Source: Brasenia schreberi (lineage: Eukaryota; Streptophyta; Magnoliopsida; Nymphaeales; Cabombaceae). Taken from it: DNA of 64,000 nt. The notes beneath the pieces are model-generated. The model was given only the letters and a program-made list of their open reading frames with translations. It did no database searches and was not told the origin of the DNA. The stretch lies in contig JAYKKT010000055.1 of NCBI GenBank assembly GCA_036023115.1, positions 9,306,001 through 9,370,000 on the forward strand, in the 5' to 3' direction. Numbering within the stretch: position 1 is the stretch's first letter; every line of letters begins with the position of its first letter. Shown one piece after another: positions 11,801 to 22,799 of the stretch. Both the position numbers and the translations under genes were made by a program.

Positions 11801-13507
11801 TATGGTGCTAGACTAAGTAATTATTCATGTTGGCTTGATATAGTTTAACATGAGCTAGCTCGTGCTTGGTTCCTTGAGTGTGTGTTTGCTTCATGATGGC
11901 TGACCCCTAACCCATTAGGCTTTTAACTCTCATTCTTGGAAACCATGGTGTTGTGTTTGATTAGTGAATGGTACTTGGGTTTGAGAGAGGAGACTTTAGT
12001 TTTCATGCAAAGCCAGTGGGTCTAGTTCATTGAGCTGACCTACACCTAGTATCGGCGTTTTCTCTTAAATTGAGCCTATGGAACCATGGCTTTGCACCAA
12101 CAAAGAGTTCCATGTTAGATGCAAAACAAAACTCAGAATTGAGATTACCAAAATTGAATCTCAATTTCTCTAAAACCTTCTATCAGGCATATCTTGTGGG
12201 GCCGTTTGTGTGGCGAAACTTTTTAAGTGAAAACACTGCTTTGGGTGCTAGTTCCATGATTGATGCGAACAAAGAACATGAAGTACCATGAAATATGTAC
12301 TGTATAGAATCTGGATTTTCAAGGGAAAGAGATGCTCTCTTTTTTTCCCCGCACCCTTTTACCTCTCCTGGTAGTTCCTAAACAAAGTGATATCGCTTTT
12401 AAATAAAACACAAAGTTCTACCTCTCAGGTTTTAAACAATTTAGCCAGATGATGATTGGGTAAGTTTCAAATATGTTCTCAAGAATTATCGCAAAAGTGA
12501 GCTTTCTATGAAAAATATTTAGAGTTTTCAACCTTTCCCGATGGATCTCTGCCAAGAATAACTCGTTTCGATGTCTAGCAATGTCTTGGAAAGACTTTAG
12601 CGATAAAAAGGAGCTTGAAGAAGAATAAAGATTGGTTCCTCCAAAATTCTAATATATTTGGTTAGAACTCAAATTTTGAGATTTTTAGGATGAAATTCTC
12701 CTTTTAGTAACACAACATCCCCAAAGTGACTGCTCTCTCCAGGTATATATATAGTAGATGGATCTTGTCTACCTCAGACACTATCTACTCATGAACATAA
12801 TAATAATATCCTTCTTACTTTTTCATATCTATTTAAAATAATATAAATTATACTTATGTCATGAAAAGCATGAGTAAGAACGTCAGAGGTAGTAGGATTT
12901 GGTTTTCCTATATATATTTATTGAAAAATAACAAATTTCTTCTTTCTTTATTGCTAGAAAAATGATCTGCATTGATTATGTCATCTGTATACAAAATTCC
13001 AAGCTTTTTGACACGATATAACAAGTTTGGGATAAAAACCAAGCAATCCACTTTTATGTAGCACCCCGTGAGTCACAAGGTAGCCATTGAGCACATAAAA
13101 ATAAGAAAAATAAAATCTGACTTAATTAAAATAAATGTTAAGGGTCTGCTTTGGGGGTTCAATTCACAAGTTTAAGTCTGAGTTCGATACTCGAGGTGTG
13201 TCTATGGCTTTGTCCTCTCTTTTGTATTCAAATAAAACTCACCGTTTTAGGGATTGTGTCCCAGGATGCTTATTAGATTTTCTAGTCAAACCACTCTGGC
13301 ATCCTGTGCTTAGACCGTTAGCCCAACGGTAAGTAGCTCTAACCTGGTTTGAAGTTCCACTCTCATAGGGTGCATGTGCAATGTTAAGCTTCGACCTTTT
13401 CTTAAAAAAACACTCGCGTTTTAAACTTTATAGTAGATTTTCTCATCGGTTAGATGTCCAACCCTAATCTGAAAGTGACATGATTATTGAATTGCTCCCC
13501 CTAAGTA
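11801..13507. other. No recognisable gene; possible tRNA-like boxes
   Basis: No coding region recognised. At 13,318-13,365 the plus strand has TTAGCCCAACGGTAAGTAGC followed by GGTTTGAAGTTCCAC, which weakly resembles A and B boxes of a tRNA-derived SINE. I do not call a tRNA because no cloverleaf with an acceptor stem closes around them. Confidence 0.35.
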
Positions 13508-13930
13508 TAGGGATGAGCATTATTCGGTTATAACTGAACCGAGTCTAATATTAATTTCTATTTCAGTTTGGTTCTACTAAAGTATGGTTCCCGTTTTCAA
13601 TTTCATAAAATTTCAATTTACTACTTCGGTTCGGTTTCTAAGGCTTCAAAACTAGATAAACCTATTAACTGAATATATATTGTGTATATATATGTCTTTA
13701 TATGTATATATATTTGTATGTATGCATGTGTGTATATATACAAAAATACATACTTATATATATCGCCCCATGCAAATCCCTACGTAAGTATATATTTGTG
13801 AAACCACAAGGCAAAAATAAGATGATTGTGTCTTATCACACACAGTACAATTTTAATTAGAAATTTGGATTGTACACAATCGATGGATATCGAATTCGTA
13901 TTGTATTCAATGTATTTATGTTACATAAAA
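13508..13930 (+). repeat. hAT-terminus-like repeat beside the GLOX pair
   Basis: Begins TAGGGATGAGCA and continues with CGGTT..AACTGAACCGA and further GGTTC motifs (13,530-13,640). This style is typical of the ends of non-autonomous hAT elements. It then passes into a TATA/TACA-rich tract and a segment shared with 5,262-5,390. No matching opposite end or 8-bp target duplication could be confirmed. Confidence 0.4.
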
Positions 13931-13982
13931 ATACTCTGATAAAAATATCAATCTCCTTTATTCCATCACATAATTACTCAAC

Positions 13983-14286
13983 TTAGACGTAAGTATTAAA
14001 AATTAGGTGAAAAAGCCACACGAAACGAAATGTGACATGAACCCGGGAGGCGCGATCCCAGCCGTCGGTTGACCGACGGTGCTCACTTCGTACGTCCCGG
14101 GCAGAAGAAGCGCGTGATTCGAACCACCTGCCAGAGCTCTGCTGGAAACTCCACGCCGGAGCCCTTTCGTCCGGCAGCACGATGGCGGAATAGTGGTATT
14201 TGATCGGTGACGGGTTCATGACAGAGAATCTTTCGCCTCGAGGGGCGCCCGGGTGGTATATCACCGGCCTCTTCGCCGGGTTCCGG
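13983..14286 (-). pseudogene. GLOX-like fragment, left (minus-strand) copy
   Basis: From 14,282 downwards the minus strand reads NPAKRPVIYHPG, GERFSVMNPS and YHYSAIVLPDER. This corresponds to the glyoxal-oxidase-like pattern NPNLTP.LY.P..P.G.RF...NP....MYHS.A.LLPDGR. A frame change then gives SGVEFPAEL, and after a deletion YEVSTVGQPTAGIAPPGF from the C-terminal domain. These proteins are secreted copper-radical oxidases of the plant cell wall or pollen exine. This piece lacks most of the propeller and cannot encode an enzyme. It faces outward, back to back with the plus-strand copy. Confidence 0.8.
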
Positions 14287-14309
14287 CCGAGGTGCCACGT
14301 TCTTCGGCC

Positions 14310-14722
14310 AAGGTGCCTCGTTGGCGGGAGCAACCCGAACGCCAAGTATGCTTTCTCCGGCGTGGAGTTTCCAACAGAGCTCCGGCTAGACACGTTTTCG
14401 CCGCCGTACCTCAGGCCGGAGCATATTCCTTGGCGGCCGTCTATCGTGTTCGCTAGACCGTACAGGCAGTCGTTCTCTGTCTACTGCTTCCTCGCCGGAG
14501 AGGCGTTGCCGGCGGCGAAGGAGTTCGATCTGAACCTGCCTTCTTCGTCGTTCACGACATTCACTAGCGATGAACCATCGTATGCTCCGGCTGCAGGTAG
14601 TTCAAATCACACTCTTGCTCCCTGAACGTAAGAAGTGAGCGCCGTCCTTCCACGGACGAAAGGGATCGCGCCTCCGGGGACACATTTCTCTTTGGTGTTG
14701 CTTTTCCATGTTATTTTTAATA
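14310..14722 (+). pseudogene. GLOX-like fragment, right (plus-strand) copy
   Basis: Reads LVGGSNPNAKYAF, SGVEFPTELRLDTFSPPYL, RPSIVFARPYRQSFSV and SSSFTTF. In the GLOX family LVGGSNP follows the propeller blade that ends in LLPDGRV, and FPTEL...FSPPYL begins the C-terminal DUF1929-like domain. After a frameshift near 14,560 the fragment ends with EVSAV...TKGIAPPG. It therefore continues from about the point where the left copy diverges, which suggests one captured gene piece duplicated in inverted orientation with different internal deletions. Confidence 0.8.
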
Positions 14723-14984
14723 TTTACGTCTAAATTGAGTAATTATGTGATGGAACCAAAAGTCTTATTTCATTTACCTCTCATCCAAATCTATTCGATA
14801 ACATTTGTCTTTGGCAAAATAGTAGGATGGACGACTTGCGGTCTCTTATAATTACTTAATATTTTAGTTTATAGGAAAAATTATTTGGTTTAGTTTTTAT
14901 GTGTTTAAATGATGATTCATCAATATTTAAAATATCACCATCAATATTATCAATGTCATTGTTATGTCATTTAAAAACTCATCC

Positions 14985-15790
14985 CTACTCTCTATGAACA
15001 TGAGGTCCCTATAATATAACCAATACCCTATTGATCCCTTTGAGTATCATATGAAGATATGCCTCATAGAGCTATCATTTAGCTTATTCTTAGATTGGTC
15101 TAAAGTCTTAACATATGCTACGAAGCTTCTGTATGTGACTAAGGTCTCGTTTGATACCAAACCACAACTCATATAGTTTAGTGAAAACAATATTACAAGA
15201 ATTTTTATTTAATATATACATAGTTGTTGATACTGCTTCTTCCCAAAATACTTTGGTAGAGAAACATCTCTTAACATAACCTTGTCATGTTTAGAAGAGT
15301 CATGTTATATTGCTTAGCTATACTATTTTGTTGAGATGTCCTAGACATTGTATTTTGTCTAACTATTGCAACGTATAGTAGGCACAAAAACTAAATTGCT
15401 CCTTATAGTAGGCACAATTAATACATAACTTAATAGGACGTCTGCTGCATCCATATTAAAGAACCCAACTCTAAGAACATCCGAATAAAAATTGTTTTTC
15501 CATAGAAGCTCAATGTTTATCGGGTCAGTACTCTTTGAGGTCCATGTCTTCAACTTTGCTCTTCGTCATGTGGTACATTGCTCTAGAGTCAATCCACTAA
15601 CCAAAAATATCTTGATCCAGGTGAAAGCGTTCTAAGATCATGCATACTACTTCACACTTCTCTTTTTAGTTGTCTTGTTGAGTGTTATTATCATCATTCT
15701 TCTGGTTGTAACAACCCCTTTTATAGTACCCTATTTTTCATAGTTGAAGCATTTTACCTAAGAAATAGATCCTTGTATTTTCTGGAATGC
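14985..15790 (-). pseudogene. Ty1-copia protease/integrase remnant
   Basis: Minus-strand frames read, from high to low coordinate: a zinc-knuckle relic near 15,755-15,715 (CFNYEK.G.YKRG), a protease-site relic DSRAMYHMT near 15,585-15,555 (family pattern DSGASHHMT), then after a deletion the integrase C-terminal region near 15,330-15,000 (MLRDVSLPKYF, MYILNKNSCN-like, IFIGYSKGSIGYWLYYRD). The integrase catalytic core, reverse transcriptase and RNase H are missing. No LTRs were identified. Confidence 0.7.
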
Positions 15791-16332
15791 TTAAATGTTT
15801 TTGGTTGTAGCACACTTTTGTATAAATTACATGTATAAAAAAATATTGAAGCATTTATTATTAAATTGATAAGGAATAAAGAGATGGTGAGTGCGCTTGG
15901 TGTAAGCCAGAGGAAGGTCATTCAATCACCAGATGAGAGCAATTACAAGGAAGCAGTGGAGGTAATGGAATTTAAGCAGAAAAATTTCTCGTTTTACTTT
16001 TTATGTTAAAGAGTAGTAGTTTGACCCATATAAGGAGAGAATTGTCTTAACATAAACAAATGAGGTGATTCATTATGCTACTCATACAACTAATAGGTAT
16101 GTGAAATTAGTTTTTAATGCATATATATCATCTACTATTTTTGAAATTTATAATGAATATATATTCAGCGTTGCCAAGGTAGAAAATGCACATGTAAGGT
16201 TGAAAAGATTCATCGATAGCTTAACTAGGAGATTCGATATAATTTGAAAACAACTACATTCATTGATAGAGTTTTAGATTACATAATTGAAGAAGTCATT
16301 TAAAGAATAATGAACTATCACCATTCATTATT
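15791..16332. other. No recognisable gene
   Basis: Nothing beyond short AT-rich frames. The frame at about 16,065-16,247 has no family resemblance. Confidence 0.4.
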
Positions 16333-17161
16333 GTAAACACCCCTAAAAAAATTCAAAATAATTTTTTTTTATCTTTTAGAAATTTTATTTTTTTGGCAAC
16401 TTTGGGCCTTTTAAAGTTTTCTCAAATAAAGATACCTTAAATGGATTCAGTCTTGTGCCAAATTTTTCTAACAACCTCAAAATGATGGTAAATTGCATTC
16501 CTCTCAAAAATAATCCAATTTGGACAAAATTACACAAAAATGATTATTTTGCCCTCAAGGCCAAATTGACAGGATTTTACTTTTTCAATGATTACCTTTA
16601 AAGAAAGTATGATTTTAAATATGTTTCCTTAAATAAATAAATAAAAATGAGGATATTGGGAATCAAACTCAAAAATGTTTGCAAATTTATAAATTTAGAA
16701 AATTCTAAACCCCTAAAATTTAATGAATAAATTTGCTCGGTTGAGAATAGTCTAATTCTGAGACCTGATACCCAAGGGTTAAAGTGGTTCGATACCCTAC
16801 ACCCGTTAAAGTGGTTCGATATTCTACACCCATTTAAAGTGGTTAAATGGTCAGGTAGTTATAGACTAACTCACGAAGCGAAACTATGTCACTCATGCAA
16901 ATAAAAACCTGGGAATGAACCTCAGTGTTTTTCTAAAATAATATTTGAAGATTTCATTAAATTTGATGTTTTTAAATATAAAAAATAGTTTTAAAGAAAA
17001 TGTTTGTAACTATACCTATCATGTATGAAACTTGGACCAGAATGAGGCAAATTTCTCCGAAAGAGGAGATTGTATGAATGAAAAAGGTAACGACCAAGCA
17101 CTTGCCAATTTCATTATTGTTCGGCAAGGTAATCTGTCAATTTTTGTTCTAAGGTCGGTGC

Positions 17162-17330
17162 CTAAAAAGGGAAGTCGACGTTCAAGAAAGAAAGGTCGGT
17201 GTTCAAGAATGGAAATCAGTGTCCAAAAAGAAAAGTTGGCGTTCAAGAATGGAAATCAACGTCCAAAAAGAAAAGTTGACGTATAAGAAAGAAAATCGGC
17301 ATTCAAAGAAGGAAAATCGTCGTCATGCAA
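17162..17330 (+). repeat. 20/40-bp tandem minisatellite
   Basis: Alternating near-20-bp units of the types GTTCAAGAATGGAAATCA and GTCCAAAAAGAAAAGTTG recur with a 40-bp higher-order period (17,201 and 17,241 carry the same unit). About eight 20-bp units are visible, decaying at both ends. Because 40 is not divisible by three, it is unlikely to be coding. Confidence 0.75.
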
Positions 17331-18000
17331 GAGAAAGGAAAGTGATGCTTGATTTGGCATGGTGTGATGTTTAATTTGGCAAGCTGTGATGTTCGATTTG
17401 GCAAGCCACCAAGAGGAAACTTACCAATTTTGGCATAAATGAATCATATGACTTGCTATAGGTGACTTTGGTTTGCAGTTTGGTAAGTTACCAAGCCTTA
17501 CCAATTTCAACATGGAAGAATAAAGGCAACCTTGGTACAATTTGGCAATATTGATACACCATTTGCAATTGAATTCATCAACGTGGACAACAAGGTGCCT
17601 TCCAAATTCAGCTTGAGCCAAGTTCAACATGAACAACAACATCAATGGATTAACTTACCATTCCACATTACTATAAGGAGCAACTTACCATGTTAAGTCC
17701 CAACCGACTTCAGCAAATGGGACCAGCCACTTACCATTATTACTGCAGCAAGTGGACAACTCCACCTTCAGCCAAATTCCAACCTTCTCAAGCTTGACCA
17801 TGTACCATAGCAGGTGTTGGACAACTTTAGCAAATGAAGATAGCTATTGAAGCTCGGTTTGGAAGGTGTCATGTTGTCCTTGGAATTGTCAAATTCGAGG
17901 ATGGTAAAAAAGACAACAAGCCTTGCCGATGTCAACCACTTACCAAACCGAATTCAGTAAGTGGGCAGTAGCAATGTTGAAGAAAACATCTTACCAAGTG

Positions 18001-18180
18001 CAGTCGGCGATCCAAATTGGTATGAAGAGGCTTGTCTATATGAGCACATACAATGTGGTGTTTGGTGGTAAGGGGATCGTTAATGGGAACGACTCGCTAA
18101 ATTACTTCCCAATTGATGCTCATGTTGATCCATATGGAAGGAGCAAGTCATTTGCCGAACAGTTGGTTTTGAAGAGCAGT
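18001..18180 (+). pseudogene. Captured 3-beta-HSD/SDR-like gene fragment (about 60 codons)
   Basis: An open frame reads MKRLVYMSTYNVVFGGKGI, then YFPIDAHVDPYGRSKSFAEQ and LVLKS. It is an internal piece of a plant 3-beta-hydroxysteroid dehydrogenase/isomerase-type short-chain dehydrogenase (extended SDR family). The YGRSK is the Y-x-x-x-K catalytic pair and the upstream ST is part of the active-site strand. The N-terminal Rossmann glycine motif and the C-terminal half are absent. Similarity stops abruptly at both sides into repetitive TTACCAA/TTTGGCAAG sequence, so this is a gene fragment inside mobile DNA rather than a gene. From memory it resembles Arabidopsis At2g33630-type proteins. Confidence 0.75.
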
Positions 18181-18577
18181 AAACACACTTACCAATTCAC
18201 GCCTCACTCAATTCCAACATGGAAATTTTACCCTAGCCAACTTTGGTATGTGGACTTCAACATGGAAAGTTTGCCCTGGCTGACTTTAGTAAGTGGACAA
18301 CAATGATGGAAAGTCAACCTTGGCCATGACGTCAACCTAGTTCCAAATTGGCCGAAATGGTAGGCCATATGCAGCATCTATTTACCTTTCATATGCCAAT
18401 AGATTTTGGCAAGTGAGTGCAGTGGTTGTGGCTCGATTTGGTAGGCCATATACTGCAACCTTTGATCCGATTTCAACAAGTTCTCATGCAAGGTAACCTA
18501 CCATATTATATGGGGCAGGTTGACTTATAAAGAACCGCAACAAAAAGGCAATGTATTGCCTATAAAAGAGCCCTTAA

Positions 18578-18594
18578 GGGGGGGGGGGGGGGGG
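18578..18594. repeat. Poly-G tract (17 G)
   Basis: Uninterrupted G17 located 5 bp after the TATA-like block at 18,561-18,573. Long G homopolymers are unusual in this AT-rich sequence and their exact length is prone to sequencing error. Confidence 0.9.
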
Positions 18595-18703
18595 TTGCAA
18601 GGCATCTATCTCATCTCATCCAATCCAGCAATCAATCCATCAAGTTCCATTCCCATCCCATGATTCAAGAGAGGGAGAGAAAGAGAGAGAGAGAGAGAGA
18701 AAG

Positions 18704-20624
18704 AAGGTGCATTGGTACCAACCGTCGGCCATCCTCCAATCTTTTCATCATAGGTTCATTCTTCATTTTTTTTATTATTATTATCTCCTCTTTCATTAAG
18801 ATTTTTGGGGTTGTAATTAAGGAACTCATATCTCCATTATGATGTATTAATTAAGAATCATATGTTTCCCTGTCTCTTTTACATTTAGAAATTATCTGTT
18901 ATGTGATTATTTTTTGATCTTTTCTACTCCGACCTATATTATAAGATCATATGCCTCTTAATCCCTTCTATACTATGATATAATTATTTTTTTATTTTGA
19001 ATTGCTGTAGATTTATTTTTAATTTGGATGAAAGTATACACATATCCTGAAAATCTGAAAACTTGTTTTCTACACTCTGTGTACGTCCGATGAACAATTT
19101 TTATTTCTTTACTTCCTATTCTGAATGTTCTGAAACTTTGTACATATAATCTACACACACATACACACTATTTATAAATATTTTAAAAATTTTAGGCATG
19201 TGCAACATCGTGAATAAAATCAAATAAAATCGGAACAGATTTTGTAAAACTAGTTCTTATAATAGAGGCTAGGTCAAAATCGCATATCTTTGTGTACAGT
19301 GAACCTTTTTTATTGAAAATGATCCCATTAGAAATTTGAAATCTGTGGCTTTCTAACAATATCAATTTCATAGAAATCGAAGATTTAATAATAAAGATAC
19401 AATCATTTTTCTAAACCTCTGATTTTTTGATACAGTTTTGTCCTGAATATCTGAATGGGATATGTTTTTGGATTTAATTGTACAAATCTATAGTATAAAA
19501 AAAAAATAGTTTCTGAATTTATATATAAAGTTATATCTTCTGCAAAATTTTGAGTATTTTGAGATTCATAACTATTTAAAAAAAATCAGAAACAAGCCAC
19601 TTAAAACATAACCAGTTTCTTTTTTTAAGACTTGAAATGTTTTCAAATTAAGAAGAAAATGACGGTTTTTATCAAGTTTTTGGAATTGAAATTGGGTTTT
19701 GAAAATTCACTGGATCTCAAACGATTTTCAAAGCGTCTAGGCTGACCCTTAAGCATCGGTTCAAGAAGACCTACGTCAGAAAGAATTCACTTACCCCAAT
19801 TGCTACTAAAGTCAAAAATCAATCTTTTCTAGTTTGAGCAAACTAGCTAATACGCTTGCGCACATGACGTAGTTTGAGAATTTAATTTCAAGTCTCTACA
19901 TAGACTTCGAAATAAAATTTCACATCTATAATTATATTAATATGACAAAAGATCTTGTAGCGAATCTTTTAAGAAAAGTATCATGACATGTTCTTCATCT
20001 TATTGTAAGAACAATCATTTGAACCGGTAGATTCAAAATAAAAAACATGTCATTGTAATTTGTGGCCTTCACATGGTTTGTCGTGTGCTCACGACATCAT
20101 CTTTCTCCTTAATATGATAAATAAATAAAATTCTCACTATTGTTTTATTTTGTAGGAAGCTAGACATGGTAGACACTCCATAAATTGTCAATAATGTAGG
20201 AAATGATACATGATCTATAATGGAGACCATTTAGAGGAAGTTAAGGAATCATCTATAGCAAGATATATTTGTTAAGATATTGAATAAGTAGTTGAGCCTT
20301 TGATACACCACCCTACAGGAGCTACTCATTTGTCATTATAAAGAGAAACTATGTAACAGATCTACAAAGAAGGACTTGTCTCCTTGGGGGCATTAAGGTA
20401 GTAATACTTTACTCAAGGAAGGCATAAATGTATACGTGGTTGAGAACATGATGTCTCTCCTGAGTTGGGTTGCTATGTGCAGTGACATCCTTCATATGAT
20501 ATGGTGTGGCGTCTATTAGATGAAGCGGTTATGTTACAACCTTTTACTCATGCCCTATGAGTAATATCTGCATAACAAAAAAGAAAAATTATGATACTAT
20601 ATTGAGATAATCAAGATGTGGTCT
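18704..20624. other. No recognisable gene
   Basis: AT-rich sequence continuing from the promoter-like block at 18.56 kb, possibly the R/U5 part of the same LTR-like unit. No protein similarity is seen on either strand. Confidence 0.4.
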
Positions 20625-20770
20625 AGGCATGTCTCTTACGTTTGGGAGATGATCCATGTATGTCTCTCTCATTTAGGAGACACACTTGAGGTGTATCTCT
20701 TGGATAGAGATGCGCGTAGACTACATCTCAACTCTAGAGATAGGCATGCCCCAAGCATGTCTCGAATAGC
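20625..20770. repeat. 31-bp tandem array of self-complementary units
   Basis: Units start near 20,631, 20,662, 20,693, 20,723 and 20,756. Each contains a small dyad such as GTCTCT...GGGAGAT, GTCTCTCTCATTTAGGAGAC, ATCTCTTGGATAGAGAT or ATCTCAACTCTAGAGAT. The spacing is regular at 30-33 bp although the loops differ. Confidence 0.65.
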
Positions 20771-22799
20771 AAAACATGATGTTTTTTTTGGCAAAATATC
20801 ATTCAAAAATCAATAAAAACAACTAACAAACAAACAAAACAAAATCAAATCAATACCATACCTAAGTAAATCAATGAACCCCCTTCTAATCGGGCGTTCT
20901 TATCCTCCTTTTCTTCTTTTTCCTCTTTCTCTTTTTTTTTTCTTTCGATTTCTTCTTTTTCGACAGATTTCAATTCGTTCACTTGTTGGAAACAATTGTA
21001 GATTGTGTAATGTTGCTAGAATGGATTGAGGAGTGATGAATGGATGGAGAAATGGGCAAAAATGGGGTATTTTTAAGTTCATGGAAAAGGAGAGAGAATC
21101 ATAGGTTAATTCCTATGTAGTGGATTTTTGGTAAATATTAAAAATAACCAAGAGTAGTTTGGAGAAAACAAAAAAAGGGTGTGTGAATAGTAAAAGGAGT
21201 GTGTGTATCAATTATGATATTTTATACTATTATCCTATTAAACCATGAAGAGGTTTTAACAAAACCTTTTGTCAAATATATTAGGTTTATGGAGAAGATG
21301 ATAACAATATATATGAACAAGTGTAACATAAGCATACCTTGATTGGACTTTTAATGACTGATCTAGTATGAGGGTGAGACTTAAGAAAAACCAATGTGTT
21401 GATGTGGGCAACACTTTTGGGCTATCAAGGATAGTATAGTATGTTCTGATACAATATAATATTATCTATTTGTTATTTTGTGGAGGAGTGGCCCATTGGG
21501 CTTTGAATCAATTGGCACGCCTTCTTTGATAAGGTTTCTCAAGGTTGCAAGAAATCATGGAGAGATTATAAAGATATAGTATGAATATTTGTAAAAAAAT
21601 TATAGTTGCATTTTCTTTTAACCTTGCACTGTTTTTCTTTCTCAAATGTGCATTTCAGTTAATTGAAATGGCTCTTTTGCTTGTGTTGCCTCTTTGATTT
21701 CTTTTGTAAAATAATGATTATTATTTTTAATTAGAAAACACTTTTGTTCAAAAGAAACTCTGCATGCAATATAGAAGGGGACACTCCCTCCTTATTGTAT
21801 GCCCATTATTATAGAGGCCTTATGAACATTACCATATCTTAGAGTTATCAAAAACTCACAACTGAACTCCCCACACATCAAAACCACCCCACTCATGACT
21901 CTACAACTCAAGAAAACATGAAACAACACCCATACAAAATACACAACCCTTGTTTTATGGCTTCTCTCATATCACCTACTCCCTTACTCTCTACTACCAA
22001 TTCCCCTACTCCTATACAAAATTTTGGTATGGAAATGAGTTCATTTAAGATGTCTTTATTTGAAAAACGTTAAAAGATACAAAATCACATTTTTTCTTGA
22101 AAATCCAAAAATTATAAAAAGGTCAAATCTTTTGAGAAATTTTGCTAAGAAAGCATGGTAGATTTCATAGTGGTACTGATAATAATACCTTATTTATGTA
22201 GAAAACCAATTCATTGTTAGATGTTCAACAAATAAAGACATCATCTACAATGGATGATGTCCTCTAAAAGTCAGGTTAGTAGGATCTTGTTGAAGATTCA
22301 CCTTACAAAACTATATGATAAACAAGGTGTTGTTAATAAGGAAAAGTGTAACTACTGCATAAAGGTAGCTTTAGTCTTGAAGATGATTATGGCACACTCT
22401 AAAACCATGTAATAAAAAATATCTAGTAAAGATAAGTTTGGATGTCCATCAAACCCAATTTTCTTTGTAAGGTAGCTTTTGCGTCCATGGATTTACTTTT
22501 GTGGGGCTTTTCTACTTCAATTCAACTCAAGATAGGGACAAGTTTGTATATTTTGTTTTTAATAGAACATCTCCCATTTAGTTTTGGTGAAGGCTCAATT
22601 TTGTCGATTACGTAAAAAACACATAATAATTTAGTGGTGCCTATTTCAAGACAATCAGTTACTATACATATACGTAAATTATATAAAGAGAAAAAGAATT
22701 AGTTATATTTTTTAGTTCAATATTTAATATGTGCTAATATACAGAGTGATAACTGACAATTAAATGTGTTACGAGTGTTAGTGTTTATTGGATAGATTT
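20771..22799. other. No recognisable gene
   Basis: A strong polypyrimidine stretch on the plus strand (20,905-20,955) and otherwise AT-rich DNA without coding resemblance. Confidence 0.45.

Larger units (their letters stand above)
13966..14762. mobile_element. Inverted-repeat element carrying two GLOX fragments (Pack-type)
   Basis: The outer ends are inverted copies: TTCCATCACATAATTACTCA at about 13,963 and TGAGTAATTATGTGATGGAA at about 14,742-14,761. Inverted similarity continues inwards through the GLOX C-terminus on each side, about 140-190 bp per side. An inner inverted pair lies at about 14,136-14,165 and 14,354-14,385 (CTCCGGCGTGGAGTTTCC). The interior is strikingly GC-rich compared with its AT-rich surroundings, which fits captured exon sequence. 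Whether the outer ends are true transposon termini is unproven; I found no target duplication. An inverted duplication of one captured fragment is the alternative. Confidence 0.6.
16333..18703 (+). mobile_element. LTR-like non-autonomous element segment with captured gene piece
   Basis: The segment starts TGTAAACACCCC, a common plant LTR start, and contains two tandem-repeat zones and a captured coding fragment (18,001-18,180). It ends with a promoter-like block: TATAAAAGAGCCC at 18,561-18,573, a run of 17 G at 18,578-18,594, and a CT/GA-rich leader. No reverse-transcriptase motifs and no second copy are present in the window. I infer an LTR of a large-LTR element or a decayed non-autonomous element; the boundaries are approximate. 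Confidence 0.4.

Noticed and set aside
14200..14625. 141-codon open frame as a functional GLOX-related gene
   Set aside because: It begins in antisense sequence of the left fragment, covers only a small part of the enzyme, lacks the copper ligands and shifts frame before the C-terminus.
14981..14987. CATCCCTA at 14,981-14,987 as the right terminal repeat of a hAT element starting TAGGGATGAG at 13,508
   Set aside because: The flanking 8-mers do not match, the GGTTC-type subterminal motifs are missing on that side, and the same bases fall within the adjacent copia coding remnant (ESRD).
17923..18306. 127-codon open frame taken as a whole gene
   Set aside because: Only residues encoded by 18,001-18,180 resemble a protein family; both sides are repetitive TTACCAA-type sequence. 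Treated as a captured fragment.
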